Source: Paraburkholderia aromaticivorans | GTDB lineage: Bacteria; Pseudomonadota; Gammaproteobacteria; Burkholderiales; Burkholderiaceae | Length of the DNA stretch: 64,000 bases | NCBI RefSeq assembly: GCF_002278075.1 | Contig: NZ_CP022989.1 | Span: forward strand, 2,852,001 to 2,916,000 | Reading direction: 5' to 3' | Part shown: positions 36,250 through 45,212 of the stretch, one piece after another | Layout of the letters: every line of letters begins with the position of its first letter | Position numbering within the stretch: position 1 is the stretch's first letter | Made by a program: the position numbers and the translations under genes | Notes under the pieces: model-generated | The model's input: the letters and a program-made list of their open reading frames with translations, nothing else | What the model was told of the DNA's origin: nothing | Database searches by the model: none

Positions 36250-36669
36250 ATGGACGATCCGTACGATCTTCAGCGCTTTGTCGATGCCCAGAACCCGGTC
36301 TACGCCGAGGTTCGCGAAGAACTCGCGAGCGGACGCAAGCGCAGCCACTGGATGTGGTTCGTATTTCCGCAAATCAGCGGTCTCGGTTCGAGCGCGATGG
36401 CGCAACGTTTTGCGATTTCGTCGTTGCCGGAGGCCGAGGCCTATATGCGGCACCCGGTGCTCGGCGAGCGCCTTCGGGAAACGACAGGGCTCGTCAATCG
36501 CGTGGCCGACCGCTCGATCGAGGACATTTTCGGCTATCCGGATTATCTGAAGTTCCGCTCGTCGATGACGCTGTTCGCACGGGCGACGAGCGACAACGCG
36601 GTGTTCGTCGAAGCGCTGCGCAAGTATTTCAACGCTCAGGCCGATCCCGACACATTGCGTTTGCTATAA
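36250..36669 (+). CDS. DUF1810 family protein
   Basis: ATG 36250 follows GGGAG and gives 139 residues, the usual family length. Characteristic segments are DDPYDLQRFVDAQNPVY at the start, GRKRSHWMWFVFPQISGLG (about 29-47), YMRHPVLGERL (about 66-76) and SIEDIFGYPDYLKFRSSMTLF (about 91-111). The fold is small and alpha-helical. No biochemical role is firmly assigned to this widespread family. The longer open frame from 36109 overlaps the neighbouring pseudogene and is not used. Confidence 0.88.
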   Translation: MDDPYDLQRFVDAQNPVYAEVREELASGRKRSHWMWFVFPQISGLGSSAMAQRFAISSLPEAEAYMRHPVLGERLRETTGLVNRVADRSIEDIFGYPDYLKFRSSMTLFARATSDNAVFVEALRKYFNAQADPDTLRLL

Positions 36670-36705
36670 ATGCCCACGCGAGGTGCCGGCGTCGCCGCGC
36701 GAGGT

Positions 36706-37578
36706 TCAGCGCAATTCAAGCCAGATCGGCTGATGATCCGACGCCTGACTGACCGGGTCGACCTCGCAAGCCGCAACGCGCCGCGTCAGATCCTGCGTCA
36801 CAAAAATAAAATCGCAAGCGAACGGTCCTTCCGGCCACTGCTGGCGATCATACAGACCCACCGTCGGTGCGCGCGGCGTGCGAGGATGCAAACTGGCCCA
36901 CGCATCGACAAACGGCGGTGCGTCGGCAATGGGTTCGAGCATCTGGCGATAGGCGCTGCTTTCGAACGCGCTGTTGAAGTCGCCGCAGACAATCGCACTG
37001 GTGGGGCGCGCCGTGTCAAAAAACGGGCTGTCGATCTTCTCCGCTCGTGCGGGCGCTCGAGCATGAGCGCACGCTTCGCTGTGCAGGTCGCGCAACCTCG
37101 CCAGCTGCGCGAGCCGCTGCAGCTCCGAATAAAACTCAAGATGCGTGCAGAGCACCCGTATCGCGCCGAGATCGCTTTCGATCACGGCGTCGAGCGCCAC
37201 CCTCATCATGGAGGGTTTGGCGGGGTCCGCAGGCCAGGGAAGCGAGTGCCGCAGCACCTGTCTGACGGGCAGGCGCGTCGCGATCGCATTGCCGAACTGA
37301 CGCCGATGGCGGCTCGCGCCGAGCGCGGGAAGGTCGGCGCCCACCACGTCGAATACCGTGAAGCCGGGAAGCAATGCGGCCAATTCGGCGAATTGATCGG
37401 CTGACGGGCCGCCGGCGAGGCCGCCCGAAGCCGGATCCTCGTGAAAGCCGCGCGTGACTTCCTGCATGCAGACGACGTCGAAATCACACAGTGCACGCGC
37501 TTCACGCACGATCCGGCCGAGATCCACCCGGCCGTCCGCGCCGCGCCCCCATTGAACGTTCCAGTTGATGAGTTTCAT
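36706..37578 (-). CDS. Endonuclease/exonuclease/phosphatase family hydrolase
   Basis: ATG 37578 follows GGGAGG and gives 290 residues. The EEP-fold signature is clear: INWNVQWG (metal-site Asn), VVCMQEV (catalytic Glu), LCTHLEF, CGDFNSAFES (Asp-x-Asn) and the terminal SDHQPIW (catalytic His). Substrates in this superfamily include nucleic acids, phospholipids and inositol phosphates, so the actual substrate is unknown. There is no signal peptide. It is divergent from recQ. Confidence 0.88.
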   Translation of the reverse strand: MKLINWNVQWGRGADGRVDLGRIVREARALCDFDVVCMQEVTRGFHEDPASGGLAGGPSADQFAELAALLPGFTVFDVVGADLPALGASRHRRQFGNAIATRLPVRQVLRHSLPWPADPAKPSMMRVALDAVIESDLGAIRVLCTHLEFYSELQRLAQLARLRDLHSEACAHARAPARAEKIDSPFFDTARPTSAIVCGDFNSAFESSAYRQMLEPIADAPPFVDAWASLHPRTPRAPTVGLYDRQQWPEGPFACDFIFVTQDLTRRVAACEVDPVSQASDHQPIWLELR

Positions 37579-37848
37579 GGCGCCTCCCGATCCGTGCAGC
37601 ATACGCCGATAGGTCCTGGCCGGTCGGAGGCTTGCCTTGCGTTTGCGAACCGCAGCGCGCTGGTGAACTGGAACAAATGGCCGCGTTCGCCGGCCGCGGA
37701 ACACCGCTTGCTCATTGGTTTGTGCAGCCGGCCTGAGCGCCGGAGAAGGAGGGAGAGGAGCGATGGCAAACAATCGACGACGCTAGGCATTCACAGGAGA
37801 CAACTCGCATATGAATTCCCCCGCATTTTCCGGCCGGCGTCATCTTTC

Positions 37849-39636
37849 ATGACGGTCGACCAACGGCTTCGAAGCATGCGCAAGACCATGCGGGATATGT
37901 TCGGCATCGCGAGGTTGCGTGTCGGCCAGGAAGACATCATTCGCAGCGTGCTGGAACGGCGCGATACGCTCGCCACCATGCCGACGGGCGCCGGCAAGTC
38001 GCTGTGCTATCAACTGCCCGCCCTCCATCTGGACGGCATGACACTCGTCGTATCGCCGCTGATCGCGCTCATGAAGGATCAGGCGGACAAACTGCTTGCG
38101 GCGGGCATCGATTGCACGCTGGTCGACAGCACGCTGCGCAGCCGCGCGGAGCGCGAGGCGCTGCAACGCATTGCGGCGGGCGAGAGCGGCATTGTGTTCG
38201 TGACGCCGGAGCGCCTCGCGCAACCGGCGTTCATCGACATCGTGCGCTGCCGCCCTGAGCATCGAGTCGGGCTCGTCGTGGTCGACGAAGCGCATTGCGT
38301 GTCGCAATGGGGGCACGACTTCCGGCCGGCTTTCCTCGAAATCGCGAGTGCGGTCAAGGCAGTTGGCCGGCCGCCAGTGCTGGCGTTGACCGCGACGGCG
38401 ACGGGCGCGGTGCTCGATGACATTGTCCATTCACTGGGCCTGCGTGATCCGCGCGTCGTTCGCACCGGCACGTGGCGTGAAAACCTGCGCTATCGCGTGG
38501 TGCAGGTCGGCGCGGCGGGCGACCGGGACAGTGCGATGCGGGCCGTGCAAGCCAAGCGCGAACAACTGCTCGAACTGAGCGCCTCCCTGAGCGGCACCGG
38601 TATCGTGTACGCCGCGACGGTGGCGGACGTAGAGCGCATCTACGGCTGGCTCGTCGAGGCGGGCGAGCCGGTCTCGCGCTATCACGGCCGCCTCGCGCCC
38701 AAGGCGCGCGAGGCGGCGCAGGAGCAATTCATGTCCGGCGCGACGCGCCTGATGGTCGCCACCAACGCGTTCGGCATGGGTATCGACAAGGCGGACATCC
38801 GCTTTGTGATCCACTATCAGATGCCCGGCAGCCTCGACGCTTATTACCAGGAAACAGGCCGGGCGGGACGCGACGGCGAACCGGCGGACTGCGTGTTGCT
38901 GTTCGATCTCAACGACCGGCGCATCCAGCAGTTCTTTCTGGCGGGCCGCTATCCGAGCCCCGAACTGGCGCAACGTGTGTACGACGCGCTGGCGGCATAC
39001 GGCAACCGGAACGCCAACGGCGCCACGCTCGCTGCGCTCAAGCACGAGTTGCCCGAAGTCGGCGGCGGCAGGCTGGAGGTCGCGTTGAACATGCTGGTGG
39101 ACGCCCGCATCGCCGGACGCAGCCGGCAGCGTCGTTACCGGCTGCTGCAGGCGGCGTCCGGTGAAGACCGCACCGGGACGCCTCGCGAGTCAGTGGCGAA
39201 GGCCGCCGCGCAATTCGAGCAGATGAGTGCCCACGACAAGGACACCTTGCAAAAGATGATCGACTACGCACAGACTGGTCAATGCCGTTGGCGCGCGATT
39301 CTCGATTACTACGGGGATACGCCGCAAATGAAACGCTGCGGCGTGTGCGACAACTGCGTCGAGCCACCGCAGATCGATGGGGGGCGAGTCTGCACGGCTG
39401 CGCCAACCTTCGGCGCGCCGGCGCCCGCGGTCCCGCCCGCACGCGAGGCGTCCGAGGTGCCCGAGGCGCCCGAGGCGCCCAAATGGACGCCCGGCGATCC
39501 GGTGCGCGTGCCGCGATACGGCCGCGGCGAAGTTGCGCTGGCGAGCGGCGACCAGGTGGCGGTGCGGTTCCCCGACGGCCGTACGCGCACCTTCATGTCG
39601 AGCTATGTGCGAGCGGCGCGGCGAAGCCCGGATTAG
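37849..39636 (+). CDS. recQ: RecQ-family ATP-dependent DNA helicase
   Basis: From ATG 37849 the 595-residue protein has superfamily 2 helicase motifs: TMPTGAGKS (Walker A, 43-51), VVDEAHCVSQWGHDFRP (DEAH with the RecQ aromatic loop), LALTATAT, ATNAFGMGIDK and QETGRAGRDGEPA. The RQC zinc site is present as CRWRAILDYY...CGVCDNC. After an alanine/proline-rich linker the C-terminus ends in a small domain (VRVPRYGRGEVALASGD...VRFPDGRTRTF) instead of HRDC, as in some short RecQ paralogues. It unwinds recombination intermediates; this may be a second RecQ beside a housekeeping copy. Confidence 0.92.
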   Translation: MTVDQRLRSMRKTMRDMFGIARLRVGQEDIIRSVLERRDTLATMPTGAGKSLCYQLPALHLDGMTLVVSPLIALMKDQADKLLAAGIDCTLVDSTLRSRAEREALQRIAAGESGIVFVTPERLAQPAFIDIVRCRPEHRVGLVVVDEAHCVSQWGHDFRPAFLEIASAVKAVGRPPVLALTATATGAVLDDIVHSLGLRDPRVVRTGTWRENLRYRVVQVGAAGDRDSAMRAVQAKREQLLELSASLSGTGIVYAATVADVERIYGWLVEAGEPVSRYHGRLAPKAREAAQEQFMSGATRLMVATNAFGMGIDKADIRFVIHYQMPGSLDAYYQETGRAGRDGEPADCVLLFDLNDRRIQQFFLAGRYPSPELAQRVYDALAAYGNRNANGATLAALKHELPEVGGGRLEVALNMLVDARIAGRSRQRRYRLLQAASGEDRTGTPRESVAKAAAQFEQMSAHDKDTLQKMIDYAQTGQCRWRAILDYYGDTPQMKRCGVCDNCVEPPQIDGGRVCTAAPTFGAPAPAVPPAREASEVPEAPEAPKWTPGDPVRVPRYGRGEVALASGDQVAVRFPDGRTRTFMSSYVRAARRSPD

Positions 39637-39773
39637 TGGGCGGCGCACCGTGTTGCTTGACCAGAGAGCGTGTGGCTGTGGTCGCTTCGTTCTGTCGTCC
39701 GTTCGGGGGTGAAAACGGCGAGTCCCAACCAGTGCGAACGAGTCCCAACGAGTCCTTCAGAGAGCAGGAAATC

Positions 39774-40280
39774 ATGCCCAAAGCTTCAGCATCGGCTCCG
39801 TTTCGCGTTTTCGAGCGGGTGGTCATCAGCCTCTATGACGGCGGCGTCCTGTCGCCGGCGGTCCTCGAGCGTGTCATCGGCGCGTTCGCGCACGCCGGTG
39901 CCGACTGGCGCAGCGCCCCGGATGCGAGGTCCGTCGATGGCCGCTCGCTGCATGAAATCGTCGTGCTGACGATGCTGCCGGGCGAAGGCCTGGACTCGGC
40001 TTCGACCTCGTTCATGACCGTGGCGGAACACGTTGCCGGAGCTTCGCAGCGGGCTCGCGCGGTAAGCGCCAATGCCGGCGAAGATCCGCCCGCACGCGCA
40101 AGAGCCAGAAAACAACCCAAGGCGGACGAAGACCCCGGCGCGGCAGAACGACTCGCGCAATTGTCCAGCAGCGTGCAGCCGGACAAACGCGGCCGCTCGA
40201 CAAAAGCCAGTCCTCCGGCCCGTTCGAACAGTTTCAATCCATTCTTGAATGCGGCGTTGCCGCGTGCCAGAAAACCGTGA
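39774..40280 (+). CDS. Unknown 168-residue protein with basic tail
   Basis: ATG 39774 has a GAGCAGGAA ribosome site. The first 85 residues form a globular domain (FRVFERVVISLYDGGVLSPAVLERVI, then HEIVVLTMLPG). The rest is a disordered, Arg/Lys/Ala-rich tail ending NPFLNAALPRARKP. No family is recognised. The tail suggests nucleic-acid contact. The 130-bp leader has repeated GAGTCCCAAC words. Confidence 0.6.
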   Translation: MPKASASAPFRVFERVVISLYDGGVLSPAVLERVIGAFAHAGADWRSAPDARSVDGRSLHEIVVLTMLPGEGLDSASTSFMTVAEHVAGASQRARAVSANAGEDPPARARARKQPKADEDPGAAERLAQLSSSVQPDKRGRSTKASPPARSNSFNPFLNAALPRARKP

Positions 40281-40396
40281 CGGCCGCGGCGACTCGCAGC
40301 AGCGGCCCGGACATGGAACTCTGCCGGCGCGCCGGCTGAACCGTCCTGGACGTTCCCTGGCGGCTCGCGTGACCGCCGCGTCGCAGTGCCTGAAAC

Positions 40397-40507
40397 ATGA
40401 CTGAAAACGGCGGACCCTGGCACGAGAACCGTGCGCCGTTCACGATTCGGGACGAGCCGCCTCGCCGCCGCTTCTTCGATTTTCTCTCGCCGCAAGTCGC
40501 CGATTGA
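40397..40507 (+). CDS. Possible 36-residue protein
   Basis: ATG 40397 opens a short GC3-rich frame reading MTENGGPWHENRAPFTIRDE and ending RRRFFDFLSPQVAD. Codon use resembles real genes here, but the ribosome site is weak. It lies in the 300-bp gap between the 168-residue and DUF2964-type genes, where nothing else is supported. Confidence 0.3.
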   Translation: MTENGGPWHENRAPFTIRDEPPRRRFFDFLSPQVAD

Positions 40508-40581
40508 TGTTCGTCAAGCCGAATCAGCCCGCCCGGCCGATGATGTCTTCAACACTCCGCTCAGACTCCATGGAGGACATC

Positions 40582-40779
40582 ATGATCCGTTCAGAACCCA
40601 GAATCATTTTTGCCGCAATTGCCGTGTTTGTCGCTCTGGCAGGCATCGGGGCATCGATCCGCGGCTTGCTGTTCGACCAGCCGCCGGTGTTTCACTACGG
40701 CATCGCGGCGTTGATCGTCGGCGTCGCGTGTTTTGTCATGTTGCTCAATTCGACGGCCGACAGCGATGGGCCAAGGTGA
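40582..40779 (+). CDS. Small two-helix membrane protein (DUF2964-like)
   Basis: ATG 40582 follows GGAGG. The 65-residue protein has two membrane helices, IIFAAIAVFVALAGIGASI and YGIAALIVGVACFVMLL, joined by a short loop (LLFDQPPVFH). It resembles the small DUF2964 proteins that I associate with Burkholderia; the assignment is from memory of their pattern. The function is unknown. It begins the low-oxygen gene cluster. Confidence 0.65.
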   Translation: MIRSEPRIIFAAIAVFVALAGIGASIRGLLFDQPPVFHYGIAALIVGVACFVMLLNSTADSDGPR

Positions 40780-40803
40780 GTGCCGCGCATGGCGCGGCAC
40801 CGG

Positions 40804-41277
40804 TCAGGCGGCATCCGTGCGGTGCTCGCTCTGCGTCGCTTCCGGCGTGGCCGGATCCACCGGCGCCAGCCGCAACGCGCCCCAACCAAGCGGCGCAAAC
40901 ACATGGCCGCCCGCCAGTTCGACGAGCTCCACGAATCTTTCGAGCGACACCCCCGCTGCGATTCGAACCGGTGCGTTGTTGATGAAATCCTGCGTGCGCA
41001 GCCACGGCGCATCGCCGCAGTTGATTTCGTTGACGCTGCACGCGCGACCGTCGTATCCGGCCTCGGGCGGCAACAGCGGCCCGTCGAACGCGACCGTCAG
41101 GATCTGCTGCGCCGCGTCCTCGTAAGGCAGGCCGGCGTGCCGTTCGTAGGGCACGCGTTCCCAGCCGTCGCCCCATTGCTCGCTGAGCGGCAAGCGCGTG
41201 AAATAGGCCCACGGCATGCGCACGAAGCAAAGCCCGTAAGCGTGACGCACGCCGTCCAGATCGGCGGTCAGTCCCAT
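40804..41277 (-). CDS. Unknown 157-residue protein
   Basis: The protein starts MGLTADLDGVRHAYGLCFVR and includes MPWAYFTRLPLSEQWGDGWE, DAAQQILTVAFDGPLLPPEAGYDG and VSLERFVELVELAGGHVFAPLG. It is soluble, tryptophan-rich and has regular high-GC codon use. No family is recognised. It follows the 124-residue gene after 36 bp on the same strand, so they are probably one operon. Confidence 0.65.
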   Translation of the reverse strand: MGLTADLDGVRHAYGLCFVRMPWAYFTRLPLSEQWGDGWERVPYERHAGLPYEDAAQQILTVAFDGPLLPPEAGYDGRACSVNEINCGDAPWLRTQDFINNAPVRIAAGVSLERFVELVELAGGHVFAPLGWGALRLAPVDPATPEATQSEHRTDAA

Positions 41278-41313
41278 GGCGATGGCCTCTGAAATGTCGA
41301 CGACATCAGCGCT

Positions 41314-41688
41314 TCACGTGTCGCTGTCTGAGGCGAACAGCCCGTGTTCCGGCTGCACCCGTTCATTGTCGATACATTGCACATGCCAGTGGCCGGTCAT
41401 CAGGGTGCGGCCGCGTTCCGCGCACCATTGGGCGCGTCCGGTCTCGCCTTCGAACGGACCATCGAGCTCGTTCAGATCGAGCCCTTCGAGCACACAGATG
41501 GGCGTCGTGTCGTGCTGGCCGCACACGAGCGTATTGCCGCAATCCATATGCAACTTGCCCCACTCAGGCAGTTCGAGCCCGAGATGGCCTTCACGCGACC
41601 ACTGCCGCGCATCCTTGTCGAGCCAGAGGATTGCAAATGCCATCGGATGGACACGATCGAACGTGTCGAGGTGGACAGTGAGACGCAT
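41314..41688 (-). CDS. Unknown 124-residue protein
   Basis: ATG 41688 begins MRLTVHLDTFDRVHPMAFAI; the frame upstream to 41739 is less likely. The mostly beta protein has two cysteine motifs (LHMDCGNTLVCGQ) and HWHVQCIDNERVQPEHGLF. No domain is recognised. It probably forms an operon with the downstream 157-residue gene and the upstream cytochrome gene, all minus strand and 36-75 bp apart. Confidence 0.6.
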   Translation of the reverse strand: MRLTVHLDTFDRVHPMAFAILWLDKDARQWSREGHLGLELPEWGKLHMDCGNTLVCGQHDTTPICVLEGLDLNELDGPFEGETGRAQWCAERGRTLMTGHWHVQCIDNERVQPEHGLFASDSDT

Positions 41689-41761
41689 GAAAGTTCTCCG
41701 AATCGGACGACGGTCGGTCAAACGAAGCGGACCGTGCAAAACACGGCCTCGCAGGGCGGGT

Positions 41762-42097
41762 TCATTGACTCAGTACCCATTGCACCAGCGTATGCGCGTC
41801 TTCGGCCGACAGCGGGCCGCCACGGTCGCCCGGCAGCGGCATCGCCATATCGCCCCAATGCGCTTTGCCGCCGAGCCGCAGTTTGTGCTCGAGCATGAAC
41901 TGGGCGTTCGGTACGTTGCGATAGCGCTCGGCGATCTGCTGGAACGACGGCGCGAGGAACGGCGCATCTCGTGTGTGGCAAAACATGCAATGCTGCTGGT
42001 CGACCAGCGCGGTCGGTTCCTGCTCGGCACGCGCGGCGCCGGCGGCGAGCATTGACAAGGCACATGCGGCCAGACAGTTTCGGATGGAGGCGATCAC
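41762..42097 (-). CDS. Periplasmic c-type cytochrome
   Basis: This 111-residue protein has a Sec signal peptide (cleavage after AARA, residue 24), one heme-c site CMFCH (37-41) and a likely axial methionine in MAMPLPGD (about 83-90), the pattern of a small class I cytochrome c. The end, GGPLSAEDAHTLVQWVLS, is the usual C-terminal helix. It would carry electrons in the periplasm. An FNR-type site centred 63 bp upstream of its start codon suggests induction at low oxygen. Confidence 0.88.
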   Translation of the reverse strand: MIASIRNCLAACALSMLAAGAARAEQEPTALVDQQHCMFCHTRDAPFLAPSFQQIAERYRNVPNAQFMLEHKLRLGGKAHWGDMAMPLPGDRGGPLSAEDAHTLVQWVLSQ

Positions 42098-42153
42098 GGC
42101 ACGTGCTCCTTGCAGGGTATGAGTCCAGTGTACGGGGGCCAGGTTGGGCGCCG

Positions 42154-42167
42154 TTGACTTTGGTCAA
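42154..42167. promoter_or_regulatory. FNR/Anr-type box upstream of the cytochrome gene
   Basis: TTGACTTTGGTCAA is a perfect dyad matching the FNR consensus TTGAT-N4-ATCAA with C/G variants at position 5. It lies 57 bp before the cytochrome start and 164 bp before the DUF1488 gene. Confidence 0.7.
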
Positions 42168-42330
42168 CCAGGACGCAGTGCTGAAATTTGACGTACCGCG
42201 CACAGGTCCTATGCTGCTGACAGGCGGGCGACGCATCCGTCGCATCGCCCGGAGCGTGGCGCGCGAAGCGTAGGTGCGCGAACACGACCGTTTCAGCCTT
42301 GCGTCCTGCGCAATGAACCAGGTGACGGTC

Positions 42331-42606
42331 ATGAAGATTCATTTTCCTGAAGAACGTCCGGAATATTGTGCGCGCGATCTGGTGGTCGCGTTTCCGGCCG
42401 AAGTGGACGGTGAGCGCGTGCAGTGCGCGATCACAGCGGAAGCGCTCGAAGATCATTTCGGCGCCGCGTCACTGCGCGAAGACGATCTGATCACCGCGTT
42501 CAACTCGAACCGGCATCCCATCGAACACGCCGCAAGGCAGTTGCTGCACGAGATCGGCGGCAAACCCGTGCTGATGCACAGCGGCTACTTCCGCTTTTGC
42601 GAGTGA
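42331..42606 (+). CDS. DUF1488 family protein
   Basis: ATG 42331 follows an AGGTGA site. The 91-residue protein starts MKIHFPEERPEYCARDLVVA and contains PAEVDGERVQCAITAEALEDHFG and RHPIEHAARQLLHE, the DUF1488 pattern found widely in Burkholderiaceae. It is small and soluble with no known activity. It is divergent from the cytochrome gene across the FNR-type site. Confidence 0.75.
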   Translation: MKIHFPEERPEYCARDLVVAFPAEVDGERVQCAITAEALEDHFGAASLREDDLITAFNSNRHPIEHAARQLLHEIGGKPVLMHSGYFRFCE

Positions 42607-42708
42607 ACGCCCGCGAGGCAGCCGGTAGCGGGCGCAATATCCTTGTCGTCATGCGGCAGCGGCAGGACTCGATGTGTACGCCGGCTTACCGGGTTTGAGG
42701 AGAACCGA

Positions 42709-43695
42709 ATGCGTGCGATGGTGTTCGACGGTAGCGCAGCGTTGCTGCGTGAGCAGGAGATGCCGGAGCCGGCGCCAGGTCCCGGGCAGCTCCTGATCCA
42801 GATCCATGCGTGCGGCGTGTGCCGCACGGATCTCCATCTGGTCGACCGTGAACTCGAGCATCCCAGGCAGCCCGTGATTCCGGGGCACGAGATCGTCGGC
42901 ACGGTGGCCGGACTCGGCGAGGGTGTGACGGGCTTTGCCGTCGGTGACCGGGTGGGGGTGCCGTGGGTCGGCCACACCTGCGGGCATTGCCGCTACTGCC
43001 TGTCGGCGCGGGAGAATTTGTGCGACGAGCCGGGGTTCACCGGCTATACGATCGACGGCGGGTACGCCGAGCGCACGGTCGCCGACAGCCGATACTGCTT
43101 TCATCTGCCCGCGCAATATTCGGATGTCGAGGCGGCGCCGCTGCTGTGCGCGGGTCTCATCGGATATCGCACGTTGAGCATGGCGGGCGACGCTAAACGA
43201 ATCGGCATTTACGGTTTCGGCGCGGCGGCGCATATCGTCGCGCAAGTCGCGCGCCATCAAGGGCGAACGGTGTATGCGTTCACGCGCCCCGGCGATCACG
43301 CGGCCCAGCAACTCGCGCTGCGCCTCGGCGCGGCGTGGGCGGGCAGCAGCGACGAAAAATGCCCCGATGAACTGGATGCAGCCCTGATTTTCGCGTCCGT
43401 CGGCGCGCTCGTCCCGCAAGCGTTGCGCGCGGTCGCGAAAGGGGGAACGGTGGTATGCGGCGGGATTCACATGAGCGATATTCCCTCATTCCCGTACGCA
43501 TTTCTGTGGGGCGAACGGCGCATCGTATCAGTCGCCAATCTGACGCGCGAGGACGGACTGGCCTTCATGCGAATCGCCACCGAGCGGCGCCTCGAGATCG
43601 ACACGACAACTTACCCGCTGACGGATGCGAACCGGGCGCTCAACGATCTTCGGGACGGCAACTTGACAGGCGCCGCGGTGCTCGTCGTCCGTTAG
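42709..43695 (+). CDS. Zinc-dependent alcohol dehydrogenase (AdhP-like)
   Basis: The 328-residue medium-chain dehydrogenase starts at ATG 42709 with GAGGAG. Catalytic zinc ligands are Cys38 (CGVCRTD) and His60-Glu61 (GHE); structural zinc cysteines are 91, 94, 97 and 105 (CGHCRYCLSARENLC). The Rossmann motif is IGIYGFGAAAH, slightly off the standard GxGxxG. In sequence style it resembles the low-oxygen-induced zinc dehydrogenases of Pseudomonas and Burkholderia. It probably oxidises NADH by reducing aldehydes during oxygen limitation (inference). Confidence 0.92.
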   Translation: MRAMVFDGSAALLREQEMPEPAPGPGQLLIQIHACGVCRTDLHLVDRELEHPRQPVIPGHEIVGTVAGLGEGVTGFAVGDRVGVPWVGHTCGHCRYCLSARENLCDEPGFTGYTIDGGYAERTVADSRYCFHLPAQYSDVEAAPLLCAGLIGYRTLSMAGDAKRIGIYGFGAAAHIVAQVARHQGRTVYAFTRPGDHAAQQLALRLGAAWAGSSDEKCPDELDAALIFASVGALVPQALRAVAKGGTVVCGGIHMSDIPSFPYAFLWGERRIVSVANLTREDGLAFMRIATERRLEIDTTTYPLTDANRALNDLRDGNLTGAAVLVVR

Positions 43696-43782
43696 CGCGT
43701 CTGCAATGCGCCCGCACCGGTACTTTCGGCGCTCACCTGACGCCGCGCCGGCGGCGGTTCCGAGCGTGTCGAGCGAGAACAA

Positions 43783-44571
43783 TCAAACCCGCTGGAGACC
43801 TTCGTGGTCGAGAATCCGGATATTCTTGCCGTGCGCGTCGAGCAGTCCGTCACGCTGGAACTTGGAGAGCATCCGGCTCACCGTTTCGAGTTTGATGCCG
43901 AGGTAACTGCCGATTTCCTCACGCGTCATGCGCAGGTAGAACTCGGCCGGCGAATAGCCGCGCATTCTCAAGCGGTCCGACAGATTCAGAAGGAAGGTCG
44001 CGACGCGCTGTTCGGCGGACATCGTGCCGAGCAACATCATCTGCGAAGATTCGCGCACGATCTCGCTGCCCATCATGCGGTGCACGTGTTGCTGGACGGC
44101 CTTGACTTCGCGGCACATCGTTTCGAGCAGATGGAACGGGATAATGCACATCTTGCTGTCCTCGAGCGCGATGGCGTCGCAGTTGTGGCGACCGGAGCAC
44201 ACGCCGTCCAGACCGAGCGAGTCGCCGGCAAGATGAAAGCCCGTGACCTGTTCGCGGCCGTCGCGATGCATGACGACGGTCTTGAACGACCCGACGCGCA
44301 CCACGTAGATGCTCTGGAACGAGTCGTTCGCGCGATAGATGGTCTCGCCTTGTTTAATCGTGCGCGAGGGGCAGACCAATGCTTCGATCCGCTGGATTTC
44401 CGTCGCTGTCAGACCTTGCGGCATGCAGATCGAGCGCATCGAGCAGACCGTGCAGCCCAGCGCGTCCTTGCGGGGCGCTTGTGCGGTGACCGGCATTTCC
44501 CGGGCCGCGTGCGACATGGGCGGGAAGACAACAACAGGCGCTGTGATGGAATATTCGAGAACGTCAGACAT
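43783..44571 (-). CDS. fnr: FNR/Anr-type oxygen-sensing transcriptional regulator
   Basis: ATG 44571 follows CCGGAG and gives 262 residues. The [4Fe-4S] ligands are all present: Cys40, Cys43 and Cys49 (CTVCSMRSIC) and Cys142 (SKMCIIPF), equivalent to Cys20, 23, 29 and 122 of E. coli FNR. The cNMP-like sensor domain is followed by a helix-turn-helix with LETVSR, the E-x2-SR reading head for TTGAT-N4-ATCAA. Several matching sites lie around it, so it probably drives this cluster when oxygen falls. Its start overlaps the receiver gene by 8 bp. Confidence 0.92.
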   Translation of the reverse strand: MSDVLEYSITAPVVVFPPMSHAAREMPVTAQAPRKDALGCTVCSMRSICMPQGLTATEIQRIEALVCPSRTIKQGETIYRANDSFQSIYVVRVGSFKTVVMHRDGREQVTGFHLAGDSLGLDGVCSGRHNCDAIALEDSKMCIIPFHLLETMCREVKAVQQHVHRMMGSEIVRESSQMMLLGTMSAEQRVATFLLNLSDRLRMRGYSPAEFYLRMTREEIGSYLGIKLETVSRMLSKFQRDGLLDAHGKNIRILDHEGLQRV

Positions 44572-44995
44572 GATGTGCTCCGGATTGTTGGAAGGCGCGC
44601 GTGCGATGTTCGCCGGCGATCCGCTGGATCGTCTTACGTGCGAGATCGAATTCGCTGGTCTTGTCGAAAAAGTAGTGGGCACCGCTCAACAGGCATGCGC
44701 GCCGGAACCATGCACCCGAGTGGTTCGTCAGCACGATTGCGATCACATGAGGCATTTTTTTGGCAAGCGACGCGAGCAATTCCATGCCAGTGCCTCCGCT
44801 CAGATGCAACTCCGTCACGACCAGATCGGCCGCGACAGCCTCGACGCCCGCGAGTGCCGCGCCTGATTCCTCGGCTTCGCCGACAATTTCCACGCCGTCC
44901 AGCGCGCCAAACAGGGCGGCCATACGACGCCGCACGGATACTGCGTCGTCGACCAGAAAAACGCGGAGGGTAAGGCTCTCGGGGCTTGAGTTCAT
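44564..44995 (-). CDS. Stand-alone receiver protein with Glu at the phospho-site
   Basis: This 143-residue protein is a lone CheY-like receiver. The acidic pair Asp16-Asp17 (LVDDA), Thr90 (VLTNH) and Lys112 (FDKTSE) are kept, but the phospho-acceptor position reads VVTELHLSGGTG: Glu62 replaces Asp. Glu often mimics the phosphorylated state, so the protein may be permanently active or unable to receive phosphate. It has no output domain. Its end overlaps the FNR gene by 8 bp, which points to a shared function in controlling the cluster. Confidence 0.85.
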   Translation of the reverse strand: MNSSPESLTLRVFLVDDAVSVRRRMAALFGALDGVEIVGEAEESGAALAGVEAVAADLVVTELHLSGGTGMELLASLAKKMPHVIAIVLTNHSGAWFRRACLLSGAHYFFDKTSEFDLARKTIQRIAGEHRTRAFQQSGAHHV

Positions 44996-45071
44996 GGCTC
45001 GAAGTATCGGTCGCGCTGTCTCAAAATAAAATCGGCGCGGAATGTACTTCGAGTAGGTGAGCGTGAAGGTT

Positions 45072-45089
45072 TGTAGGGAGTTTCCTACA
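45072..45089. promoter_or_regulatory. Palindrome upstream of the receiver gene
   Basis: TGTAGG-GAGTTT-CCTACA is a perfect 6-bp dyad 77 bp upstream of the receiver-fnr operon. It is a good candidate binding site for the NarL/FixJ-type regulator encoded next door. Confidence 0.5.
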
Positions 45090-45212
45090 TGGACGCGGGG
45101 CGCACCAGGACAGTCCCTGGGTGCGCAAGGGGCGCAGTGTGGTCCGGGTTGGAGAGAAGACGCGTGGCGCCGCCCGCGTCATGGCGGGCGGGCGCGGGCG
45201 CTGCGAGGCCGT

